A DNA stretch of 64,000 nucleotides from Caprimulgus europaeus. Its lineage: Eukaryota; Chordata; Aves; Caprimulgiformes; Caprimulgidae. The stretch spans positions 46,477,839 to 46,541,838 of the forward strand of contig OU015532.1 in assembly GCA_907165065.1 (NCBI GenBank), given 5' to 3'. Below are positions 38,587 through 50,484 of this stretch, piece by piece. Every line of letters begins with the position of its first letter. The stretch's first letter is position 1. The notes under the pieces were generated by a model, which saw only the letters and a program-made list of their open reading frames with translations, was not told the DNA's origin and made no database searches. The position numbers and the translations under genes were made by a program.

Positions 38587-39040
38587 TGTTGTGCTGGCTT
38601 CATCAGGCAGGCAGCCAAACCCAGCTGGTTGCTCACTCTCCCCACCCCTGGGGAATAGGGGTGAGAACAGGGTAAGGAGACTCGTAGGGCCAGATAAGAA
38701 CAATTTAATAATGGAAATAAAATATAACTTACAATAGTACTGATATTAAAATAGTAATAATAAGAAGAATAGTAATAATAAAATATGCAAATGAGCAATA
38801 CCCAGTGCCACTGCTCACCACCCACCGACCCAGCCCGGCCCGTTCCCAGAGAACGATCCCGGAGCAGCGACAATCCCGACCCGAAACCGCAATCCCGGAG
38901 AGCCAGAGCCCGAGCGAGAGCCAGAGAGAGCCAGAGAGGAAGAGCCCCTCATGGATCTCCTGCCCATGGGGGACAGGAGATGGAACAGCCCCTTGGCAGA
39001 GCCCAGTGCCCATGGAGCTGGTCCATTGCAATATTCCTCA
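38587..39040. mobile_element. Avian ERV-like LTR fossil, second family
   Basis: It starts TGTTGTGCTGGCTTCATCAG and has three zones: an initial block with CCCCACCCCTGGGG, an A/T-rich middle (about 38,700-38,790) with AATAAT words and an octamer ATGCAAAT, and a GC- and CpG-rich distal zone (about 38,813-38,990). By recall this order matches an LTR family of neoavian endogenous retroviruses, different from the one at 16 kb. The distal end is uncertain by some tens of bases and I see no clear target duplication. It is a lone LTR without internal genes. Which strand is sense is not settled. Confidence 0.6.
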
Positions 39041-39669
39041 CCCCTGAGGTCTTGCGCTCGTCACTGTGATGTGTGGAGGCTTTATGAAAATTCTAGTCCT
39101 TGTGGGGTGGCATATTTGTTATGCAAACTTATTTACATTAAGAGCTTGAACAGAGGTTAAATTGAGGAGAATGTTTTGCCAAAGATTTTCTGTCGTTATG
39201 TGCTTTAGCTTTGATTATTCATATTCTCAGGAAGAGGACTATGAATTAATTTTTCATTGGAGCCAAGAAGCGTAGGAAAATAATCCTTAGTCTTTTATAG
39301 ATATCGGCAGAACTTATTTGCAGCCACTGCAGTATTCAGTTCCAAGGCTGCTGTCCTCTAACAAGTTGTTTTAATTCAGAAGAGTAGGAACTTTTGGTGA
39401 AACAGAGGACAAAATGACAGATGTTCTGTAGGACACATCGTTGGTGGATATAACTGGGTCCAGAGCCTCTGAAATTAGCATAAATGTGATGGTTTACAAA
39501 TTGAGTTTTAAGAGCCTCCTGGGCAAGGATGAATTGTTTTTCAATCCTTGTGCTCAGAAGATCTGAAAAAAATCCATATTTTATGGCGTGTTGTTGGATA
39601 ATTTGTGAGCTTTTGGGATTTTAGAGTTTCCTCTCGGCATCTCTTGCAGGTCTCATTGTTACCAAGGAA
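39041..39669. other. Unique DNA, nothing recognised
   Basis: AT-rich single-copy sequence without identifiable repeat or exon. Confidence 0.45.
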
Positions 39670-39723
39670 TTTGTGTTAGGTAGGTCACTGATATCTTTGT
39701 GTTAGGCAGGTCATGGTATCTTT
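39670..39723. repeat. 26-bp tandem duplication
   Basis: TTTGTGTTAGGTAGGTCA is followed 26 bases later by TTTGTGTTAGGCAGGTCA, and each continues into TATC. Two copies. Confidence 0.8.
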
Positions 39724-41273
39724 TTGGATGTGTGTGAAATAAGCTTTTTGAGACCCAGTCCAAGGTCTTAATTAAAAGATTTTCTTCTTGCTTGCCCTGC
39801 TCCTCCAGTTTTCTTTTTCAAATTGTAGTATCCTTGTTGTGTTTGCTTTATGAATCACTGCTCTACCACAAGTGTAGTGTTGGGCAAGGGGTGAAGTTTA
39901 TCGTTAAGATTTGATGAGGAAGCTGCAGAGCTCCTACATACTGTCATCAATAAATCATGAATTTGACATCAACTTCAGATTTAGAACTGTAATCTTTAAG
40001 TGATACAATTGTTTAAATAATTAAAGTACTCTAATAACTTTTATTATTACTTTTTCTGAAATAAAGGTTATTTGTTTTGGGGGAAAAAAACCCCATTCTG
40101 CATGTATTTGTATTTGTTCAATTTAGAAATAAGCATGCTTGTTCTTGATGTCTTTTAAATTAGCACAAAAAATAATTCTGGTACTTAACCACATGATTTC
40201 CCAAACCCTCAAGGTCACTGAAATTATATCAGTGAAGAATTTAGCATTTACTATATTGAAAATGTAGCTGGAATTGTAACTTTTCAGTGAAACCCAACAT
40301 CTTTCTTCCTCTCTACCTGCTTCAATCCAGTGATGCCAAAGTGATAGAAAACACCTTTTTATGGACATCATCTCCCTGTTCATAATTAATTTTGTAGGAA
40401 AATAACCTTTTTTTTTCATATACTCTCTTCCTGTTGTTGCTTCTGGTTCAATGTATTTAAAACAAATGTGAATACACAGCTGGTTCTTCGACCTCATGAA
40501 TCTGTGTTTATAGCTGTTGGGTTTTTTGGTTGAGTTGTCAGAATATAGGCAACCTCCATGTGTTTATGCAGTACATGCAGTGCCATGGTTACCTTTGACA
40601 GATGTGTGTACATTCCCACTTGAGGGAGACCTTTGAGTTGGGTTCATGAAGACCCAGGGCTCACTGAGATCATGAAATCCTACGCGGTTCTCGTTAATCA
40701 ACCAGAAAATCTGCCTGCGCGATGTTGAGTTCTCTGTGACTCAGACAAGGCTTCACCTTCCCCCAGCTTGTTGAGTCATTCCACAGGGTGGTTTTTAATA
40801 CCAAATTTATTTAGAAAGCCTTGGTTATAGTCAGTGCAGGTTGCACATGTTGGGTAGATGAGATGTTCCTCTAGAAAGTTTTCTTTCAAAGGCGATCTCG
40901 GGATACTGTATTTCTAGGAGGTAAAGTTGCATGCTAATTAGGTAATTATTTGTAATAAGAATAAAGCAAAACCTTACTGGTGGTCAGTAAGTGCCTGGTT
41001 AGATGAGAAAACACTGTTTATGAGAGAAAACCTGGGGTTTTTTTCTATTTTTTTTTTTTTTGCCCTGCGTAGTTTTTTCTGTCTGTCACCAACTCTGATG
41101 TAAAGGAACCTTCTGTCCACACTTGCTGTCAGCTTTTCTTCCTCGTTGCCTGGGTGTTATCATCTTGTTATCCAAAGTCCTGAATCCTCAGACATTCTAA
41201 AAAAAAAAAACCAACCAAAAAACAATAGCTGAATGTGCTAATCAATTAATTTGAAGTTGTTTGGTTTTTGTGG
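39724..41273. other. Unique DNA with possible regulatory motifs
   Basis: Nothing repetitive is seen apart from homopolymers (T12 near 41,049-41,060; A12 near 41,201-41,212). The sub-segment 40,670-40,800 keeps five CpGs in 45 bases and carries two AP-1-type heptamers; it is described as a finding. Confidence 0.45.
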
Positions 41274-41597
41274 TTTTTTTCTTATAGACCTTTTAGGAGA
41301 TTTGTGTCACTGATTCCAAGTTTTCCCCTTCCACTTATTTCAGTTTCAAAAGAAAAATTCAGATTATTCACAGAATTGTTCTGTGATCAATCCAAAGTTT
41401 TTTTCTTAAAGACTTTTTAAGGAAGTTTGTGCCACTGATTCCAAATTTTCCCCTTCCAGTTATTTCAGTTTCAGAAGAAAAATTCAGATTAATCACGCAA
41501 TCGTTCTGTGATTAATCTGATTTTTTTTTTTTCTTGGAGACTTTTTAAGAAGGTTTGTGTCACTGATTCCAGAGGTTCCCCTTCCAGTTATTTCAGT
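41274..41597. repeat. About 124-bp tandem repeat, 2.6 copies, with hairpin
   Basis: The unit starts at CTTATAGACC (41,281), CTTAAAGACT (41,405) and CTTGGAGACT (41,533), so the spacings are 124 and 128. Each unit continues with TTTGTGTCACTGATTCC, CCCCTTCCAGTTATTTCAG and, in copies 1 and 2, an AGAAAAATTCAGATT block. In copy 2 this block forms a perfect inverted repeat, CAGATTAATCAC with GTGATTAATCTG around an 11-base loop. Copy 1 has a diverged version (ATTCACAGAA/TTCTGTGAT) and copy 3 stops before it. A poly-T run of variable length separates the units. No family is recognised. Confidence 0.92.
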
Positions 41598-43130
41598 TGT
41601 TAATGATGTGATGAGCCTTGCCTGGTGTTCTGTCTCTAGTTGTAAGCAAGACTCTAAGGAAAAAGGTGCATCTTTGGAATATTAAGTATTAAAATGATGA
41701 GAAACAGTGTACAGCTTTTCTGACCCTTGTTGAATTCCCAGCTGGTGCCTCAGCACAGATTGAACTGATTTCACTTGCTCCTGTGGCCCACAGAAATGCT
41801 TCCAGATGTACTGGTTTGAGCTACAATAGATGAACTGAACTTTGTTTTGCTCCAATTTTCCATGGATTTTTTTTTCTTAATTAGAAAGGAAATTAAAAAA
41901 AAAAAAAAGCTTTTCTGATATTACTCCTTTTTCTGCTGCTGGAGTTTTGTTTCATCTGGCTTCTCTTTTCCTGTTTTGCATGTGACATAGAACAGGTGAA
42001 AAAAGAAAGCAGAAACATAAGAAGGAAAGGGAAAATAATAGGCAAAAATTACTTTTCCAATAAAAAAACTTTTAGTGTAGTTTTTGGGATAAAAGCTTAT
42101 TTTTTATTCTACAAAGCCTTGATTTAAAATGCTTGGTATCATAATTACTGACTTTTTAATAGCACTGTTAGATTCTTCTCAGAACAGAACTGTGTTCCCA
42201 CAAATACTTGACCCTTTGAAAAGGTGTTTGAGGATGTAATGGAGTCAGGAATCTTTTAACCTCACCAAAGACACAAATAAAAATAAACATGTTGGTTTTA
42301 TTACATTTCACTGAGAGATCTCCCCAGTAAATACTATAAATGAGCAAATCTCTGTCTGGGTACGTTGCTTTTTGAGCAGCTTTTTATTGTCCTGCCTTTT
42401 CCCCTGGTATAAGAAGTATTTTTTGACTTAGAGACTTAATATGTTGCAGAATCACTAGATGGCATTGCAGCAGGCTGGGACAGAGCTGTCCCTTAAATAT
42501 AGAATATATCAGTCAGGAAGGGGTAGGTCTGTTCTGTGGATAACATTGGGAGAAGGGAAAGGGATAGATAAATATCTATTTTCCTTTCTAAGTGAATTGG
42601 AATCATTAGCAATTACATGAATGAGCTGAAATCCCAAATCAATACAGATGTATTAAAAGATGACTAATTAAAATGGATTGAGACCAATATAAGATTTCTA
42701 ATTTTTCTTTACTAGATTCTTGTCTTATCCCTTGTGTCACCTGGACCTACCTGTGTTTGTCTCATGTTATTTGTTCCTAATGTTTTTTCCTTGTGAAGTT
42801 ATCCTTGTCAAAGCAGCCATGGAAAATGCACTGCTGATCAAGTATCCAAAGCTTTTTTTCAAAAATGATCAGTGGATCTACAATTTTTCCTTCATCTTCC
42901 ACTGAAAACATACTACAAATTCACTTTTTCAGGCAATGACACAATTCATTCCTAGGTTTTTTGGGTGGGAATTCCCTTGCTAATTATGTAGATGTCTGGA
43001 GAAGGCTGCAGCTCCTGCACTAAAGCTTTGAGGCAGTCGCCCAAGGCTTTGCCAGCTGCTGTAGAGGTGCATGATATAACCCAGGGCCATAGGGAGGACC
43101 AAAAAAGCTCTGAAGTTGGAGCAGCACTGG
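41598..43130. other. Unique AT-rich DNA, no gene seen
   Basis: A 15-base A run lies near 41,884-41,898. A CTCF-like core (TCACTAGATGGCAT) is at 42,452-42,465. No transposon or exon is recognised. Confidence 0.45.
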
Positions 43131-43450
43131 TAAATTAATTTATAGGACTGTTGTGAGGCTGTGGAAATCTTTATTTCAATCCTGGCTTCTCTTTGCTGCC
43201 TGTGGAGTGAGTTTACTTCTTATTTCTGCATTTCTTCCCCCATATATGGAAAAGATGTTATTGTTTTTCTCATATGCAAGAATTTAAATTAATATATTGG
43301 ACTGTTGTGAGATTGCAGATACCTATATTTTAATCCTGGCTTTTCTTTGATGCCTACTGAACAATTTTACTGCTTTTTTTTTTATTTCTTCCGCCACATG
43401 TGGAAAATATACTATTTTTTTCTTTTTTTTTTTTTCTTGTATGTAGGAAA
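43131..43450. repeat. About 154-bp diverged tandem duplication
   Basis: AAATTAATTTATAGGACTG at 43,132 recurs as AAATTAATATATTGGACTG at 43,286. The second copy repeats, in order, TTGTGAG, an ATTTCAATCCTGGCTT-like block, TTTCTTTG-TGCCT, TATTTCTTCC, ACATGTGGAAAA in place of ATATATGGAAAA, and a final TGTATGTAGG in place of CATATGCAAG. Divergence of very roughly a fifth suggests an old duplication. Confidence 0.85.
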
Positions 43451-43537
43451 AGCTGTTCTGAAGAACAGAATGATTCTCTATATGTGTTTGATTGCATGTC
43501 TGCATTTGGGTATATGAATGTTGGTATATTGATTTAA

Positions 43538-43562
43538 ATATATATATATATATATATATATT
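43538..43562. repeat. (TA)n microsatellite
   Basis: About 12 uninterrupted AT dinucleotides, about 90 bases beyond the tandem duplication. Confidence 0.95.
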
Positions 43563-46500
43563 TTCACTTAGCCAGTCATGCATTCTGATTAATAGGCTTT
43601 AGATATCACTGTAAGGAAATCTTACTGCAAAGAGATTCACATCTTGGTGAGAAAATTGGTACTGCATCTGTGTTCCATTGCTCAGGACTTTTTTTATCCT
43701 CTTCAGTAGCTTTTTTTCTTGTTAATTTCTCATTAGTTTTCTGTAACTAATAGCAGTTGCATCAGTATTGAATCACATTAGCAAAAATGAAGCTAAAAAT
43801 TGAAATTAAAATTGAAAACTCCAAAAGAAAAGCAATTCAAGATTAATTTATTTAATTTTTTAAAAGTCCCTGAAAGGAATAAACCCTGTTGTAGTCTGAC
43901 ATCATGGTGAGGTGCATGGAGCCAGTAATGCCTCAGACATTTGCTTCAAGCATCTGTAGGAATTTCTGGATGAGTCAAGAGTGGTTTAAAATTTAAAGCC
44001 ATTTTCTGTATTCATGAGGTTTAGAATCTATGCTAAGAAAAAACCCATGAACTCAAAAGGGGCGTGTGTTTATGGGTGCTCATTAAGTCAAAGGTCTGCC
44101 ATGCTTTGCAGTAAATCAGTGACCCATTTTAAGTGCAAACTGGAACTTTTTTGGTTGGGTGGAAAATGATGCACATTTGAGATGAAACATTTATAACTGA
44201 AATCGAGTTTTGAGCTTTGATGTCAGAAGGTATTTTTATGTCTCTAATCCTCCATCCCAACAATAATTGGCCATTATATTCAGAGCAGGTTCTTCACTTT
44301 TGCCACTCCTTTCTGCAGCCAGAATGCTCTGAAACTGCCAATTTTTCTGAGTGCTTCTGTAATCTGTGTGGGAAATTTCAGTTTTGCTTTAGTTTCTTCT
44401 GCTGAAATGGTCAGTTCCTTGTCTGTATGGCTGGAAGGAGACAGAGGAACAAGAAAACAAAGATTCCCATATATCTTTAAACTCCTTATTCTTCCTTTCT
44501 TGGTTTTCTATTCTCTGTTATTTCTTCAGATTCAGAGGAATTTTGTCGAACAGGCTTGTTAATTTATTTTAGCTGCGAGCGATTTCAAGTCAGATGCTGA
44601 AGTGTGTTAGTCTCCTGTTTGCACACTGCCCCTTTTTCCAGTGAACTGCATTTCCCTAAATGTTTTTCCTGGGTGAGGTAATTTTTCTTCTTAAGAAAAA
44701 CCTTACACTTACTCCAGTTCCACTGCAAACTGATAATATAACGCTCTTGCTTACGGTAATCCCTGTGTGGGAGCAGCTGGTGGTTTACAAGGAGATGTTT
44801 GCTCTTCAGCTTTAATAACTTAAGGGTTTTTAAGCATTTAAATTAGGTATTGGCTCCTCTAGGCACTCTTCTAGATTCTATATGGTCAGTATTTACCCCA
44901 TGAAAAGGAATGTGAAATGTTTGAATTCCAGATACAAATTTGTGTTTCAGTAAATGTTTTTTTTTTTCCTCTAAGTTTTGACTTTAAAAAGTTTATTTTC
45001 ATTTGTTGTGGGTAGTGATAGTAGAAATTATCTTTGACTATAATAATTTGTCTGCCTGCCTTATTTTATGTGAGTTGCTGAGTTTGAGTCTCTCACAGGA
45101 GTAGATGAAGTGCCTCTGTATTAGAGTGGTTTTTGGAGAGCTTTGGTTAGGATGGCAGCTGGGTACCTCTAGCCCATCATTTCCCACGTCTGTATCTGTG
45201 GGATATTTAGGGATTAATGAGTTCTCTCTCACCAGGGAATGGGAGGTTTTAGGGTGAACATTTCAAAGGTGCCAAGTGAATCCAAAAAGGTCTTGGGATT
45301 ATGGATTCACTGAATGTCAGATTATTTATTTGTTTGTTTGTTTTCCATATCATGACCAAACTTTGACTCTAATCCTTGTTATCTATCCAGCTAGACAAAT
45401 AAACCCTCTTAGAATATAATTTCACAACTGACATTTTTGTTCCAAGTTTTGTGCTTGTGTTGAGTCTGTTTGCACACAAATTTTTGAGCAAATTCTCTGT
45501 TCTCCTTGAGAATGTTGATATATGAAAAACTATTTTTCTTTGAAATGTTAATTTTTTAAATTGAGGTTTAAACTACTTATGAGAAATTTTGTCTCTCAGT
45601 GCTTTTTTGTTTCTTGGGTCACTTTTTTTCCTGCTGACTTTATAGTGTGAATAAAAAAAATTTCTTTTACTTTGGCTAGACCTTAACAGAAGATGCAAGT
45701 CCTTGGTATGGCATTTGTCATATTTCTTCATAACTAGGTCATTGTATTACAGCAGGCAGAAGGAATCACAACTCATTCTCCATCCAGTCATTTCTCACTT
45801 AAACCACTTCTCATTCTCTGAGGTCTTCAGCAGTGACATGGCAGCTATAGCTAGTTCTGCCTTTTTGCTGTCCTTTGGCAGTTTACTCTCTCTCACATCT
45901 GGCTCAAGTTCAAGGACTGAGACTTAAATAATATTTGCTTCCTCTCCTTTAGATTAATCTTTCTACTTTTCCACATTTCCTCCTTAAGTTTGAGACAGAC
46001 CTTCTCTATCTCATTCCCATTGAGTCAGAGCTTTCTTTTCATCTGTTAGTTCCTTCTCTGTTGGTTTTTCCTTGTACAACAAGTTATTCCAGTGGTGAAA
46101 AGAAGTTTTAAGTCTTGCTTTGGAACAAGTTTTCAAATATTTGTGGATTGAAAAATAGTGGGGGGAAAAAAAAAATCAAATTCTAGAAATAGTTTACACC
46201 CCTCAAAAACAAATTCAGAGAGGTGTGGTATGTTTGTGAAAAAGAATTTGGACTGTCAAGATTGATAATTTTCTGAATTTGCATGTTGCACAAAAGTAAT
46301 TATGAGTTTATGGAAACCATATTCTTAAAACAGTATCTTCTGAGAACAGGTTCATGAAAACTAAAGAGAAGTTTTATACATTATATCACTTTTTTGTCAT
46401 CATCCTCATGTTGGTAATACTCAAAGAAAAAAGATTGACCTGTAAGAACTTCTGGTGGGCAGCTGAATGGAGGAAAGATGGTAGTATGGTAGTTCATGTG

Positions 46501-47754
46501 GGTGAGAGAAAAAGCCCACACCATTTCTAACAGGGAAAGGGTTTTTTGGGAAAAAACCTGTTTTTTTTCTGGAAAGGAAGAACCAAATGAGTTCTCTGCT
46601 TTTGAGCAAAGTCAAATGTTTTAAATGTTTGCTAAATCTTGCATGATTATTAGGAGAGAAACCTATTCTGAGAGCTTTAGAAGTCTCTCTTTTAGGAAGT
46701 ATTTTGTTTCAGCTTCCAAGGAAGTTTAATTACAAAGGAAAGCTTGACTTCTCCCTTGAGTATTTTCTTGTAATAATCTTTCTAATGTAGTGGTCCTCTT
46801 AGAAATAAGAAATGTTCTTGGTTTTGGAGCATGTGGATGTTTATTGAAATGTGTACACTCCCACTGGGCTGTTCGAAATACCTGTTCAGAGATGAAAATT
46901 GATATATTAATGAGGCCTGGCATCTGTTAGTTGGGTATTTACAGTTTGTGTTCCTCTGATAGCTCTTGAGATAAGAGAAGACTGCTCTTCCCTTGTTGTT
47001 GGTGTGCATCTGTAGATGGATGGTGTGCTGCAAATCTGTTTGTTGTTAGCAGTCGTTGTTCTGCTGTCTTTAGGACAGTTTCATCTGTTAAAAATGGAAT
47101 GGGTGGTGGATTAGTTGTTACACTTTATATTTAATACTTTAATACTTGCAATGACTGGTTTCTATTCCATACTGAGTAGTATCTCTTACTCCTCTGGAAA
47201 GGCAGAGCTTCAGCAGGTGTGCTGTGTACCTGACTGAACTTTAGGACATAAGCAATGTCCTCTCAGAACCAGTTGGAGAGGTCAGTCATCCTCATGGTTA
47301 AATCTTACCTCAATTCACTGCTGGAAGCAGTTTGGCTGGTAGCTGTTCTTCTTGCTGGTAGCTTGTTCTTCTCTGTAGCCTTTAGTCCCTATTTTTGGCC
47401 AAGTGGCCGTGTTCTTCATACCCTTCTGAGCCTTGGCTCAACAATGGTAACAAAGACTGGATCTGAAACTTTGAACAAAGCAGCCAATACTCCAGTGCTC
47501 CTCTAATCACCTCTGCTCTGGAAAGTAATGTGCAGATCAAAAATTTGGATGGTAAATGTGTAGATCATAACTTGCTACTTCAACCTCAACCTGCAGAAGA
47601 ATTTGGGCTGTGAATATCAGGTAAGTATTAAGGTAGTTCAGAGTAAATATCATGGTAGTCTTCATTCAGTTGAAGAGGAAACCACAGCTCTTGTCAGAAT
47701 GTGGACAAGATCTTTGAAGAACACAGTCCACTTCCTTGATGTCATTGGCTATTT
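43563..47754. other. Long unique AT-rich stretch, no gene seen
   Basis: About 4.2 kb with no CR1, LTR or RNA gene recognised. Low-complexity patches include a TTTG run at 45,325-45,342 and several A or T homopolymers (for example near 44,959 and 46,163). Short open frames have no domain. Confidence 0.5.
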
Positions 47755-47857
47755 TCATAGAATCACAGAATGGTTTGGTTGGAAGGGACCTTAAAGATGA
47801 TCTGGTTCCAACCCCCTTGCCATGACCAGGGACACCTTCCACTAGACCCAGTTGCAA
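47755..47857 (-). mobile_element. CR1 LINE 3' tail fragment
   Basis: A minus-strand CR1 tail. It begins TCATAGAATCACAGAATGG, then GGTTGGAAGGGACCTTAAAG, and ends at CACCTTCCACTAGACCCAGT. Only about 100 bases of the element's 3' end are present. Confidence 0.93.
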
Positions 47858-48652
47858 GAGGATAATCATAAGTCATTGAAGTTTCGGGGACAGACTGACT
47901 GTGATTGTGAGATGGGTCTTCCTTTTTTTAATAGGAATTAACTACTTCCCTTTTTTCAATAGGAATTAACTTCCTTTTTCTCCCTTTTCCTGGTCTTATT
48001 CTCAAGGTGAGGTCATGCTGTTGCCCTAACAACAACAACAACAAAAAAATAGGCATCATTAAAAAAAATGAAAGGACATTTTTCTTTTTGAATCTGAGAC
48101 AGAAATTCAGTCTTTGGCTACATGCCTTGTTCTTCTCTGTACTTCTGTAGTTACACCTTCATTAAATCTTATGAATGGAGTCCATATCATTATGTCAAGT
48201 GCCAGAGATGCTTCAAAACCACATAACACTTCATCAGTTTCTTGACATTGAAATGTGTGTTCAAAGGAGTCTGCTAATCTATGTTCCCAATGCCATTTGC
48301 ATATTAAAAAGAATGTGCTAGTTCTCTCATTAGTAGGTGCAACCAGGTACTTAAGGGCACAGTTGACCTCCTGCATCCCAGTTCAACACTACCTGAAGAA
48401 CTGGACCTTGTGGTCTGCCTAGTAGGTTGTGCTTATACTTGAGGATTTTCTGTGGCATTTGATTTATAGGTAATATTCATGGAAGTGAAAAATCTCTTGG
48501 TCATTAAGTGGGTAAGTGAACGTGTGATTGTGCTTTTCTTCAGGGGAAAATAATCCCCAAGACACTAAAAAAAAAAAAAAAAGTTCAAGGCTTTTGTATT
48601 TTTGTTTTTATGTGAGTGGTTATACCTTCAGGTATTTATGTATCTTGGTAAG
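47858..48652. other. Unique DNA with small repeats
   Basis: ATAGGAATTAAC with its preceding CCTTTTTT run occurs twice 28 bases apart (47,919-47,972). A (CAA)n microsatellite lies at 48,028-48,043 and an A16 run near 48,567-48,582. No exon is recognised. Confidence 0.6.
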
Positions 48653-49150
48653 ATGTTCCCCTGAGTCTTCTCATGTCCAGACTTAGGTCTTGAGTTCTCT
48701 CAGCCTTTCCTCATAGGAGAGATGCTCCAGTCCCTTCATCATCTTCATGGCTCTTTGTTGGACTCGCTGCAGTCTGTTCATTTCTTGTACTGAGGTCACA
48801 GCACTCCAGGTGTGGCCTCACCAGAGGTGAGCAGAGGGGAAGGATCACCTCCCTCAACCTGCTGGCTTTGCTTTGCTTAGTGCAGCCCCAGAACACCACC
48901 AGCTGCCCTTGTGGCATGGACACTTGATGGTTCATGTTCAATTTGGTGTCCACCCAGCCAGCCAAGTCCTCTTCTGCTAAGCTGTTTTCCAGGTCTGTGT
49001 CATCACCAGACTTACTGGGGGTTACTTGTTGTCCCACCACCCAGATCATTAATAAAGATGTTGAACAGGGTTGGACCCAGTGTTCATCCCTGGAGTACCC
49101 TGATAGTTATTTGCCTCTAACTAGACTCTGTGTCCCTGATGAGCACCCTC
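48653..49150 (-). mobile_element. CR1 LINE internal fragment, lacking the 3' tail
   Basis: A minus-strand CR1 segment from the ORF2 C-terminal region and upstream. On the plus strand it shows CTCTCAGCCTTTCCTCATAG, ATGCTCCAGTCCCTTCATCA, AGGTGTGGCCTCACCAGAGG, GTCATCACCAGACTTACTGG and CATTAATAAAGATGTTGAAC, a recognisable CR1 reverse-complement order. The minus-strand frame reads LVRPHLECC. The usual tail and terminal octamer are absent at the low-coordinate end, unlike in a normal LINE insertion, so a later deletion is likely. It is older than the other copies. Confidence 0.88.
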
Positions 49151-50484
49151 ATTTGCATCTACATCATCTTCTAATGCCCAGTGGGAGCCCAGTGTGCAGG
49201 AAGGGGCAGCACACTAAGTGCTTATGTTTAAAGTAGATTCTCTCATCTACCACAGTGAACCAGAAAGGGAATTCTGTAGCTGAGTGTACCTATGACAAAT
49301 ATTCAGGGCTGAAGGCCAGAAGGTGATTTTAATGGAGCTCTGGTTTATAGTTGGTCTCTCTTATTACTTGTAAGTAGTAGTGGGCTTTTTTTTTCATTTC
49401 ATTCCTGAAGAACTATTTAAAAAGACAGTTTTTGATAGTTGCTAAGACAGTGAATGTTACATTTAGTCCTGTATGAATGCCAAGGTAAGCACATCAAGTA
49501 AAGAGGTGGGCGGTACTAAAGGCAATACATAGGGTAGAGTCCATCAAATGTGAAATGAGAGGATGAATGACTTGGAAGCATATGAGAAGGACATGAAAAT
49601 GTGATGTGCAGTCACAGATGGAGGGCTTGGGGGAAAGGACAGGGCATAAGGACAGTTTGATAATGAAGGCTGAACAACAAAAGCAGCAGGTTTGAAATAG
49701 GAGGTCAGGGAAGCCACGTATGAGGTGGAAATTCAGGGTAAAAGTAGACATCTCTTTGAGGATGCTTGCCAGGAGGTACAAACGCAGCTATCTGAAAGGC
49801 TCCTTGCCCCCTGAGAAACAAGGAAAGGAATAATAAAGAATACTTAATTCATAAGCAGATGATGTTCTTTAGCTAGCATGAAGTTCAAATGGAAATGAAG
49901 AGTGGGAGGATCAGTCCCAGCACATGGATTCTTCAGTACTTAACAATTTAGTGGCAGTTGACATCAGTAATTCCAGAGAATTGAGTCCAGCCAGCTGAAG
50001 AGTGTTGATGGCACGCTCTTTTTTTGACTGTAGCCCTCTCTATTAGCACTTGATGCTGTCAATTTAGGCCATGTCACATTTTCTATGTGCATTCAGAAAG
50101 GCCCACTGAAGTCTGAATTATAGCAATGTATTTCAGAAGAAGAAACCGTCTCTGCAATGATTTTCCAATAATTCAAACTTTGGCAGGAACATTCTTTGGG
50201 AATTCATTATTGTACTGAAGTCCTTCTGTAAAATGAAGGAAGAAGATAAATTATCTCTGTTAAGATAACAGAAAGAGCCTTGAGCTTGGATCAAGTCTTA
50301 ATACTTTGAAGATGAACTTTGGCTTGCGGATGAAAATAACAGAGCTGTTTAAATCCATGTACAAAAGGAGCTGTTCCTCAGCTGACACTGTAATTCAACT
50401 CGTAGTAGATACACAGTGGAGTAGTGTTTACTTCAGCTTGGGACTTCTAAGCAAAATATAACACTTGTGGGAAATTAAAACTTA
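49151..50484. other. Unique DNA, no gene seen
   Basis: No repeat or exon is recognised. Confidence 0.45.
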
